This document shows positions 5,658 to 12,008 of a stretch of 12,528 bases of DNA, piece after piece. Every line of letters starts with the position of its first letter. The stretch's first letter is position 1. The DNA is from Casp-actino8 sp046091365 (GTDB lineage: Bacteria > Actinomycetota > Acidimicrobiia > Acidimicrobiales > Ilumatobacteraceae): assembly GCA_046091365.1 (NCBI GenBank), contig JBJTBM010000064.1, positions 1 through 12,528 on the forward strand, read 5' to 3'. The position numbers and the translations under genes were made by a program. The notes below the pieces were generated by a model that saw only the letters and a program-made list of their open reading frames with translations, was not told where the DNA came from and made no database searches.

Positions 5658-7439
5658 TCAGGCGATGATGACGACGACGTCGCCCGAGCCCACCGTGTCG
5701 CCGGCCTTCACCTTCACCTCGGTCACCTTGCCGCTCTTTTCGGCCAGGATCTGGTTTTCCATCTTCATGGCCTCCAGCACGACGACCGCTTGACCGGCCT
5801 CCACCTCTTGGCCTACTTCGACGAGCACCTTGACGATCGTGCCCTGCATCGGGACCGCGACTTGTCCGGACCCGGCGCCTCCACCGGCACCGCCGCCAGC
5901 GGCGCGCTTGGGCTTGCTCGACTTGGCCGCACCCGCCGAGGCGACCACTGCGGTCTGTTCGGGCACCCACATGGCCACGTCGAACCGCTTGCCGTTCACT
6001 TCCACCGTGGTGTTGCGACGCACCAGAGGCTCGGCGTCGTCACCGTCGGTCGTGGGCGCCTTGGGGGCCTCGATTCCCGAGAGATCGAGCACCTCTTCCA
6101 CCCACTTCGTGGAGTGCTTCATCGCGGCGAAATCCGGGTGGCGCAGGATCGCGAGGTCGGCCGGGATCGTGGTGGCCACACCTTCGACCACCATCTCCTC
6201 GAGCGCACGAATGGTGCGGGCGATGGCGGTGCTCCGGTCCTTGCCCCATACGACGAGTTTGCCCACCAGGTTGTCGTAGTACTGGCTGATCTCGTCGCCA
6301 CTCTCATAACCCGAGTCGAAACGCACCCCAAAACCGTCGGATGGGACGAGCTTGGTGATCTTGCCGGGGGAGGGCAGGAACTTTCCGCCGGCGGGGTTCT
6401 CGGCGTTGATGCGGATCTCGATGCCGTGACCGTTGCGACGGGCGGCGACCTGCTCCTGGGTCATCGGCAGTTCCTCACCGCCAGCGACGCGGATCTGCCA
6501 TTCGACGAGGTCGATGCCGGTGATCACCTCGGACACCGGGTGCTCCACCTGCAGGCGCGTGTTCATCTCGAGGAAGAAGAACTCTCCGTCTTGATAGATG
6601 AACTCCACGGTGCCCGCGTTGAAGTAACCCACGGCACGGGCGGCCTTGATCGCGGCCTCGCCCATCGCCTCCTCGATGCCGTCGCCCATGGCCACGGCCG
6701 GAGCCTCCTCGACCAATTTCTGGTGACGCCGTTGGGCCGAACAGTCCCGGGTGCTGACCCACACGTAATTGCCGTGCTGGTCGCCGACGATCTGCACCTC
6801 GACGTGACGCGGCCAGGTGAGGTACTTCTCGACGTAGATCTCGTCGCGACCGAAGAAGGCCTTGGCTTCGCGCTGTGCGCTGTCCATGGCGTCTTGCACC
6901 TCGTCGGCGCTTCGCACCACCTTCATGCCGCGACCGCCACCACCGAAGGCGGCCTTGATGGCGACGGGGTAACCGAACTTGGCGCCGAAGTCGGCGATCT
7001 CGGCGGCGGTCGTGACGAACTCGGTCGTGCCGGGCACGATCGGGCAGTCGCCGCGCAGGGCCGCTTTGCGGCTCGACACCTTGTCACCCATTTCGCGGAT
7101 GGCGTCCGGCGGCGGGCCGATGAAGGCGACCCCCATGGCGGTGATCGCTTCGGCGAAGTCGGCGTTCTCGCTGAAGAAGCCGTAACCCGGGTGCACGCCG
7201 TCAGCGCCGCTCTTGCGGATCGCGTCGAGAATGGCGTCGGTGTTCAGGTAACTCTCGGCCGCGGTCTGCCCGCCCAGCGCGTAGGCCTCGTCGGCCAAGC
7301 GCACGTGCAGCGCGTTGCGGTCGAGTTCGGAGTACACGGCCACGGTGGCGATCCCCATCTCGCGGGCGGCTCGGATCACGCGAACAGCGATCTCCCCGCG
7401 GTTGGCAATCAGGATCTTTGTCAGTGGTTTGAGGGGCAC
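5658..7439 (-). CDS. accA3: Acetyl/propionyl-CoA carboxylase alpha subunit (biotin carboxylase + biotin carboxyl carrier fusion)
   Basis: The enzyme carboxylates its own biotin with ATP and bicarbonate and hands the carboxyl group to a separate carboxyltransferase beta subunit (AccD-type, not in this window), making malonyl- or methylmalonyl-CoA. The 593 residues show a biotin carboxylase N-domain (KILIANRGEIAVRVIRA from residue 8), the ATP-grasp glycine loop GGGGRGM at 166-172, RDCS at 231-234, and EMNTRLQVEH at 291-300. A C-terminal domain, a Gly/Ala-rich linker near 513-525 and a biotinyl domain follow, with EAMKMEN and biotin acceptor K559. Length and order match actinobacterial AccA3 (about 600 aa) rather than longer 3-methylcrotonyl-type subunits. 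I chose GTG 7439 because the family starts just before the KILIANRGE motif; an upstream GTG at 7478 would run into birA. No Shine-Dalgarno is visible. birA is divergent, 19 bp away. Confidence 0.95.
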   Translation of the reverse strand: MPLKPLTKILIANRGEIAVRVIRAAREMGIATVAVYSELDRNALHVRLADEAYALGGQTAAESYLNTDAILDAIRKSGADGVHPGYGFFSENADFAEAITAMGVAFIGPPPDAIREMGDKVSSRKAALRGDCPIVPGTTEFVTTAAEIADFGAKFGYPVAIKAAFGGGGRGMKVVRSADEVQDAMDSAQREAKAFFGRDEIYVEKYLTWPRHVEVQIVGDQHGNYVWVSTRDCSAQRRHQKLVEEAPAVAMGDGIEEAMGEAAIKAARAVGYFNAGTVEFIYQDGEFFFLEMNTRLQVEHPVSEVITGIDLVEWQIRVAGGEELPMTQEQVAARRNGHGIEIRINAENPAGGKFLPSPGKITKLVPSDGFGVRFDSGYESGDEISQYYDNLVGKLVVWGKDRSTAIARTIRALEEMVVEGVATTIPADLAILRHPDFAAMKHSTKWVEEVLDLSGIEAPKAPTTDGDDAEPLVRRNTTVEVNGKRFDVAMWVPEQTAVVASAGAAKSSKPKRAAGGGAGGGAGSGQVAVPMQGTIVKVLVEVGQEVEAGQAVVVLEAMKMENQILAEKSGKVTEVKVKAGDTVGSGDVVVIIA

Positions 7440-7458
7440 AAGTGACAATGTTGGTCTG
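7440..7458. promoter_or_regulatory. Divergent accA3/birA start region with overlapping -10-like boxes
   Basis: Only 19 bp separate the accA3 GTG (7439) from the birA ATG (7459). The centre, ACAATGT (7445-7451), is a -10-like hexamer on both strands: CAATGT 7 nt before the birA ATG, and CATTGT 5 nt before the accA3 GTG. Neither gene has a ribosome binding site. Both would therefore be leaderless, with promoter elements reaching into the other gene. The boxes are imperfect, and I see no good -35 on either side. Confidence 0.4.
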
Positions 7459-8259
7459 ATGGACACCCCAATTGCCACCTTTGACGGTGCCGACCTTCCG
7501 GGCGAGGATCATCCGGACCCCGTTTTCCGGTCGCCGAGGATCGCCGGCGCGGGATGGAAAGTGCGCTGGATCGCCTCCACCGGGAGCACGAACGACGATT
7601 TGTGGCGGGCCGGTCGAGTCGGCGCCCCCGACCGTTTGGTGCTGGTGGCCGACCATCAAAGTGCCGGTCGCGGGCGCCTCGACCGGCGATGGGACGCCCC
7701 GCCGGGTACGAACCTGCTAGTCAGCCTGCTTTTTTGCCGTTCGGTCGCGGACCCGCACGACCTGGTTCGGGCCTGTGCGCTGGCGGCGGCGGACGCCGCG
7801 TCGGCGGTGGCCGGGGTGTCGGTCGGTCTGAAGTGGCCGAACGACCTTCTCGTCGAGGATCGCAAGTTGGCCGGAATTCTGGCCGCGGCCGGACCGGTCG
7901 ACGCGAACGGTCCGGCGTTCGTGGTGGTGGGCATCGGACTGAACGTCGGCTGGGCGCCCGAGGGAGCGGCCCGTCTCGTCGCGAGCCCGTCGCCGGGAAC
8001 GAGCGTGACGCCGACGACGGTGCTGACCGCGTTGCTCGAGTCACTCGACCGGGTGTTGGCGCTCGGAGTAAACGAGCGCCACGCGATGTATCGCGATCGA
8101 TTAGCCACGATCGGACGCGCGGTGCGCGTCGAACTCGCCGACGGCACAACCGTCGAGGGTCGTGCGACCGACGTCGAGTCCGACGGGCGTCTGGTGGTGC
8201 TCGATTCGTGTGGGGTGTCGCATCGCTACGACGTCGGCGACGTCGTTCATCTGCGCTGA
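7459..8259 (+). CDS. birA: Biotin--[acetyl-CoA-carboxylase] ligase BirA (monofunctional)
   Basis: BirA makes biotinyl-AMP and transfers biotin to the lysine of biotin carrier domains, here most likely K559 of the divergent accA3 product. The 266-residue product shows STGSTN at 40-45, the biotin/ATP loop GRGR at 70-73 in ADHQSAGRGRLDRRW, KWPND at 125-129, RKLAGIL with the ligase lysine K136, and VVVGIGLNVG. A small C-terminal SH3-like domain follows. There is no N-terminal helix-turn-helix, so it is a class I ligase and not a biotin operon repressor; roughly the first 30 residues have no recognised domain. I chose the ATG at 7459 because the longer frame from 7315 would lie inside accA3 and reads as antisense. 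No Shine-Dalgarno precedes it, so translation may be leaderless. Confidence 0.94.
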   Translation: MDTPIATFDGADLPGEDHPDPVFRSPRIAGAGWKVRWIASTGSTNDDLWRAGRVGAPDRLVLVADHQSAGRGRLDRRWDAPPGTNLLVSLLFCRSVADPHDLVRACALAAADAASAVAGVSVGLKWPNDLLVEDRKLAGILAAAGPVDANGPAFVVVGIGLNVGWAPEGAARLVASPSPGTSVTPTTVLTALLESLDRVLALGVNERHAMYRDRLATIGRAVRVELADGTTVEGRATDVESDGRLVVLDSCGVSHRYDVGDVVHLR

Positions 8260-8265
8260 ACGGCA

Positions 8266-8282
8266 CGTGGGTATGACCCACG
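8266..8282. repeat. Perfect 7-bp inverted repeat upstream of the LCP gene
   Basis: CGTGGGT (8266-8272), a 3-nt spacer, and ACCCACG (8276-8282) form a perfect dyad. It starts 6 nt after the birA stop and lies about 18 bp before the putative -10 box of the LCP gene, so it covers the expected -35 position. It could be a regulator binding site or, less likely, a terminator hairpin for birA, since no T-tract follows. Confidence 0.5.
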
Positions 8283-8300
8283 GCGACGCGAGCGAGCGAA

Positions 8301-8306
8301 TAGTTT
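8301..8306 (+). promoter_or_regulatory. Putative -10 box of a leaderless promoter for the LCP gene
   Basis: TAGTTT fits TANNNT and is 6 nt from the ATG at 8313. No purine-rich ribosome binding site is present in that gap. No recognisable -35 is seen; the dyad at 8266-8282 occupies its place. Inferred from spacing alone. Confidence 0.42.
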
Positions 8307-8312
8307 CGACGC

Positions 8313-9326
8313 ATGGCCAACGACGAGCGGGCGCCGCGACGCCGTCGTCGACGACCCATCGCGCCGCGCGTCAACACCATCACGGTCGCTCTCGTCTTCG
8401 TGGCGCTCACGGCCGTCGGTTTGCTCGTGGCGACCAAGCAACAGGAGAACAACGTCGAGCGCGTCGGCGAGTTGAACGGCATGCTCGCCGACACCTCCGG
8501 GCCGTTCGTCAACTACCTGCTGGTCGGAAGCGACACCCGCGAGGGCGTCGACCCGAACAGCCCCGATTACTCGGGAATCGGCGACAGCAACGACGCGGGC
8601 GGGCAACGCAGTGACACCATGATGATCCTGCACGTCGACAACGAGAGGGGAACGGCGTCCTTGATGTCGATCCCGCGCGATTTGTGGGTCGACATCCCGG
8701 GATACGGCAAGAATCGCATCAACACCGCGTTCCAGTACGGAGCCGACGTACTCGTCACCACGGTGCAGCAAAGCCTCGGCGTGCCCTTGAATCACTACGT
8801 GGAAGTGAACTTCACCTCGTTCAAGTCGATCGTCTCGGCGCTCGGGGGGGTCGACCTCTGCTTCGATCACCCGACCCGCGACCTTCATGTCGGGCTCGAC
8901 GTTCCTGATGCGGGTTGCTACACCCTCGACCCGATCCAGTCGCTCGCGTACGCGCGCAGCCGTTACTACGAGACGTTCCAGGACGGCGAGTGGGTGGTCG
9001 ACGGTCGCGCCGACCTCGGACGCATCAGTCGGCAGCAAGCCTTCGTGCAAGCCGCCATCAGCAAGGCCATCGCCCAGACGGCGGCGAACCCTCTTCGCGC
9101 GAGCGAGCTCGTCGACGCCGCCGTCGCGTCGTTGCGCGTCGATCCCGGAACCAATCTCGTCGAGACCGCCGAGTACCTCAAGCCACTGGCGGGCAACGGC
9201 GTGACGCGATACGCGCTACCGGTGATGCCGGAGACGATCGACGGCAAGGATGTGCTCGTTCTGGGGGCCGATGCTCCCAATTACCTCGGGTATTTCGCCG
9301 GGGTGGTGGGGCCACCGGCCGAATGA
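8313..9326 (+). CDS. LytR-CpsA-Psr (LCP) family cell-wall glycopolymer ligase
   Basis: LCP proteins move undecaprenyl-linked glycopolymers (teichoic acid, arabinogalactan, capsule) onto peptidoglycan outside the membrane. The 337-residue product has a short cytoplasmic tail rich in Arg (R9-R14), a single membrane segment at about 22-40, and an extracytoplasmic LCP domain. That domain shows LLVGSDTREG (69-78), RSDTMM with R99 and D101, SIPRDLWVDIPG with R122 and D123, NRINTAFQYG, HYVEVNFTSFKSIVSALGGV, and the C-terminal YARSRYYE/DLGRISRQQ region. These are the conserved Asp and Arg residues that bind the pyrophosphate-lipid. No LytR_C extension is present. The dTDP-rhamnose genes start 69 bp downstream, so its substrate could be a deoxysugar-containing wall polymer, by context only. 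Confidence 0.93.
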   Translation: MANDERAPRRRRRRPIAPRVNTITVALVFVALTAVGLLVATKQQENNVERVGELNGMLADTSGPFVNYLLVGSDTREGVDPNSPDYSGIGDSNDAGGQRSDTMMILHVDNERGTASLMSIPRDLWVDIPGYGKNRINTAFQYGADVLVTTVQQSLGVPLNHYVEVNFTSFKSIVSALGGVDLCFDHPTRDLHVGLDVPDAGCYTLDPIQSLAYARSRYYETFQDGEWVVDGRADLGRISRQQAFVQAAISKAIAQTAANPLRASELVDAAVASLRVDPGTNLVETAEYLKPLAGNGVTRYALPVMPETIDGKDVLVLGADAPNYLGYFAGVVGPPAE

Positions 9327-9338
9327 ACCGGCGTCTTC

Positions 9339-9347
9339 TGGCACAAT
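9339..9347 (+). promoter_or_regulatory. Putative extended -10 promoter of the rml operon
   Basis: TGGCACAAT combines a TGN extension with CACAAT, four of six matches to TATAAT. It sits in the 69-bp gap between the LCP gene and rmlA. A start site would fall near 9354, giving a leader of about 42 nt. No -35 is recognised, so read-through from the LCP gene may also feed the operon. Confidence 0.35.
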
Positions 9348-9350
9348 GGA

Positions 9351-9372
9351 GGGGTCGGCCCGAGTCGACCCC
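9351..9372. repeat. Inverted repeat in the rmlA leader
   Basis: GGGGTCG (9351-9357) and CGACCCC (9366-9372) are perfect 7-bp inverted repeats around an 8-nt loop. They lie just after the putative -10 box and over the expected start site, 23 nt before the rmlA ATG. It could be an operator or a leader hairpin; no T-tract follows. The rmlA ribosome binding site, GAGGAA at 9382-9387, is outside the stem. Confidence 0.45.
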
Positions 9373-9395
9373 CTGCTCATCGAGGAACTGACCAC

Positions 9396-10475
9396 ATGAA
9401 AGCCCTGATACTGGCCGGCGGTGCCGGGACGAGACTGCGCCCCATCACCCACACCAGCGCCAAGCAGTTGGTGCCGGTGGCCAACAAGCCGATCCTCTTC
9501 TACGGGATCGAGGCCATGGTGTCGGCGGGTATCACCGAGATCGGGGTGATCGTCGGCGACACCCGCGCCGAGGTGATGGCCGCACTCGGGGACGGGTCGC
9601 AATTCGGTGCGCGGATCACCTTCATCCCGCAAGATCAACCACTCGGCCTGGCGCACTGCGTGCTGATCGCCGCGGACTTCCTCGGTGACGACGACTTCGT
9701 CATGTACCTCGGCGACAATCTGCTCGAGCAGGATCTGGCGGCGTTCGTGCGCGCGTTCGAGACGGCGCGCAAGAGCAGCGAGCCGCCGACCGCCCAGATC
9801 CTCCTGAAGCAGGTACCCGATCCGCACCGCTTCGGCATCGCCGAACTCGACACGGCGGGCAACGTGGTGCGGCTCGTCGAGAAGCCGGCCGACCCGCCGA
9901 CCGATCTGGCCCTGGTGGGCGTGTACCTGTTCGACACGACGATCAACGAAGCCGTGCGCGCCATCGTTCCGTCGCCGCGCGGCGAGCTCGAGATCACCGA
10001 CGCCATCCAGTGGCTCGTCGACCAGGGGCGCCGGGTGCGCTGCGAGCTTCTCACCGGTTGGTGGATCGACACCGGCAAGTTGACACCGCTGTTGGAGGCG
10101 AACCGTCTCCTCCTGGAGGTCATCGAACCGCGCATCGACGGAGAGGTCGATGATGCGTCGAGCATCGACGGTCGGGTTGTCATCGAGGTCGGCGCCGTGG
10201 TGCGTAACTCGTCGTTGCGGGGACCACTGGTGATCGGCCGCGACGCCCGCGTCACCGACAGTTTCATCGGTCCGTTCACCGCGATCGGCAACGGTTGCGA
10301 GGTGACCAACAGCGAGGTCGAGCATTCCGTGATCATGGAACGCAGTCGCATCGTCGACATTCCGCGCCTGGAGGACAGTCTCATCGGCAAGGAGGCCGAA
10401 GTCACCCGCACCCAGAAGCGTCCCCGCGCATTGCGCTTGATGGTGGGCGACCACTGCCAGATCGACACGGAGTGA
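9396..10475 (+). CDS. rmlA: Glucose-1-phosphate thymidylyltransferase, long form with C-terminal beta-helix
   Basis: RmlA joins dTTP and glucose-1-phosphate to give dTDP-glucose, the first step to dTDP-L-rhamnose and other deoxysugars. The N-terminal nucleotidyltransferase domain carries LAGGAGTRLRP at 6-16, K23, NKP at 30-32 and the metal-binding D107 in YLGDNL. At 359 residues it is about 70 longer than the short enterobacterial RmlA. The extra C-terminal part (about 245-359) has hexapeptide-like stretches (VVIEVGAVVRNSSLRGPLVIG, then SFIGPFTAIGNGCEVTNSEVEHSVI) that form a left-handed beta-helix. This matches the long RmlA/StrD type common in actinobacteria and archaea. The ATG has GAGGAA eight bases upstream. 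It opens an rmlA-C-B-D operon; rmlC begins 4 nt after its stop. Confidence 0.94.
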   Translation: MKALILAGGAGTRLRPITHTSAKQLVPVANKPILFYGIEAMVSAGITEIGVIVGDTRAEVMAALGDGSQFGARITFIPQDQPLGLAHCVLIAADFLGDDDFVMYLGDNLLEQDLAAFVRAFETARKSSEPPTAQILLKQVPDPHRFGIAELDTAGNVVRLVEKPADPPTDLALVGVYLFDTTINEAVRAIVPSPRGELEITDAIQWLVDQGRRVRCELLTGWWIDTGKLTPLLEANRLLLEVIEPRIDGEVDDASSIDGRVVIEVGAVVRNSSLRGPLVIGRDARVTDSFIGPFTAIGNGCEVTNSEVEHSVIMERSRIVDIPRLEDSLIGKEAEVTRTQKRPRALRLMVGDHCQIDTE

Positions 10476-10479
10476 ACCC

Positions 10480-11031
10480 ATGCCCAAGGTGACGGCCAGC
10501 GACAAGATCGACGGAGTGTGGGTGGTCGAGCCCACGATCCACGGTGACCAACGGGGTCTCTTCATCGAGACCTACCGACGGGAGTGGTTCCCGAACGGTC
10601 GCGAGATGTTGCAGGGGAACCGCTCGAACAAACAAAAGGGTGCCTTGGTCGGCCTGCACTACCACATGCACCAGGCCGACTACTGGTACGCGCCGGTGGG
10701 CACCATTCGTGTGGTTCTGCACGATCTGCGCGAGGGTGGACCGACGGATGGGGCCACCCAGGTGCTCGAGATCAGCGGCGAGAACCACATGGGTGTGTAC
10801 ATCCCGCCCGGGGTCGCACACGGGTTCTCGGCGTTGACCGACGTGGTGATGACCTATCTCGTCGACGGGTACTACAACCCGGCCGACGAGTTGGGTGTGG
10901 CGTGGAACGATCCGGTGATCGGCGCCGACTGGGGAGTGGCCGAACCGATCATGAGCGAGCGCGACCGCACCAATCCGATGCGCGCCGACATCCCGTCCGG
11001 GCGTCGCCCGTACTGGCCGATGAGGACCTGA
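10480..11031 (+). CDS. rmlC: dTDP-4-dehydrorhamnose 3,5-epimerase-like protein (RmlC family, diverged active site)
   Basis: RmlC epimerises C3 and C5 of dTDP-4-keto-6-deoxyglucose. This 183-residue cupin keeps RGLFIETYR at 25-33, GLH with the base H60, PPGVAHGF, the YYNP tyrosine region and WNDP with the partner Asp. The active site is altered. The usual LRGLHFQ is LVGLHYH, so the Arg is V57. The conserved Lys about ten residues after the His aligns with Y68 in QADYWY. Two extra histidines give H60-Y-H62-M-H64. Its place between rmlA and rmlB suggests it fills the RmlC step, possibly as an actinobacterial variant subfamily, but 3- or 5-only epimerisation or another sugar is possible. GGAG seven bases before the ATG overlaps the end of rmlA. 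rmlB follows 1 nt after its stop. Confidence 0.8.
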   Translation: MPKVTASDKIDGVWVVEPTIHGDQRGLFIETYRREWFPNGREMLQGNRSNKQKGALVGLHYHMHQADYWYAPVGTIRVVLHDLREGGPTDGATQVLEISGENHMGVYIPPGVAHGFSALTDVVMTYLVDGYYNPADELGVAWNDPVIGADWGVAEPIMSERDRTNPMRADIPSGRRPYWPMRT

Positions 11032-11032
11032 C

Positions 11033-11998
11033 ATGAAACTCTTCGTCACCGGAGCGGCCGGTTTCATCGGATCGAACTACGTGCGTTGGTTGTTGAAGAA
11101 CAGCGACGACCGAGTGACGATCTTCGACAAGCTCACGTACGCGGGAAACCTCGAGAGCATTCGCGACCTGGTCGATGACAAGCGGTGTTGGTTCGTGCAA
11201 GGAGACATCTGCGACGCCGACGCGGTGCTGGCCGCCATGAAGGGTCACGACGCGGTCGTCCACTTCGCGGCCGAGAGCCACGTCGATCGATCGATAGTCG
11301 ATCCCTACGCTTTCGTGCGCACCAACGCCTTCGGCACCAACGTGATGTGCGACGTGGCTCGCCAGGTGGGGGTCGAGCGTTTCCTGCACATCTCGACCGA
11401 CGAGGTGTACGGGAGCATCGACGTGGGTTCGTTCTCCGAGACCGACATCTTGACGCCCCGCTCGCCGTACTCGGCCTCGAAGGCGTCGAGCGATCTCATC
11501 GCCCTGTCGTACGTCACGACTCACGGATTGCCGGTGGTTGTCACCCGCTGTTCGAACAACTTCGGCCCTTACCAGTTCCCGGAGAAGTTGATCCCGTTGT
11601 TCACCACCAACCTGCTCGACGGCAAGAAGGTGCCCCTCTACGGAGACGGGGGAAACGTCCGCGATTGGATCCACGTCGAGGATCACAACATCGCCGCCCA
11701 CCTGGTGCTGCACAAGGGTGCGGTCGGCGAGATCTACAACATCGGTGCGCACAACGAGGTGACCAATCGAGAGATCACGTATCGCCTGATCGAGCTGTGC
11801 GGACGCGACGAATCCTTCATCAACCCCGTCGCCGATCGCCTCGGTCACGACCGTCGGTACTCGGTGCACATCGACAAGGTGACGGCCCTCGGCTGGAAGA
11901 TGGGGCGCAGTTTCGAGGATTCCCTGGCCGAGACCGTCGCCTGGTACCGCGACAACCGTGTGTGGTGGGAACCGCTCAAGTCCCGCGCCGGACTGTGA
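11033..11998 (+). CDS. rmlB: dTDP-glucose 4,6-dehydratase RmlB
   Basis: RmlB converts dTDP-glucose to dTDP-4-keto-6-deoxyglucose using bound NAD. The 321-residue short-chain dehydrogenase fold has the GxxGxxG motif at 7-13, HFAAESHVDRSI at 77-88, the STDEVYG segment with catalytic T122, D123 and E124, and YSASK with Y146 and K150. RCSNNFGPYQFPEKLIPL and DWIHVEDH follow, all hallmarks of this enzyme rather than of GalE or GDP-mannose dehydratase. GAGGA six bases before the ATG lies inside the end of rmlC, and the two genes are separated by one base, so coupled translation is likely. Its product feeds the RmlC-like protein and RmlD on either side. No oddity seen. Confidence 0.96.
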   Translation: MKLFVTGAAGFIGSNYVRWLLKNSDDRVTIFDKLTYAGNLESIRDLVDDKRCWFVQGDICDADAVLAAMKGHDAVVHFAAESHVDRSIVDPYAFVRTNAFGTNVMCDVARQVGVERFLHISTDEVYGSIDVGSFSETDILTPRSPYSASKASSDLIALSYVTTHGLPVVVTRCSNNFGPYQFPEKLIPLFTTNLLDGKKVPLYGDGGNVRDWIHVEDHNIAAHLVLHKGAVGEIYNIGAHNEVTNREITYRLIELCGRDESFINPVADRLGHDRRYSVHIDKVTALGWKMGRSFEDSLAETVAWYRDNRVWWEPLKSRAGL

Positions 11999-12008
11999 CG
12001 AGCCCATC

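Noticed and set aside
5472..7445. A 657-codon open frame on the plus strand opposite accA3
   Set aside because: It is antisense to a fully recognisable gene. Its His/Gly/Arg/Asp-rich content and lack of any motif are what GC-rich third positions produce on the opposite strand.
7315..7458. N-terminal extension of birA from 7315
   Set aside because: It lies inside the accA3 coding region on the other strand and encodes no helix-turn-helix or other domain.
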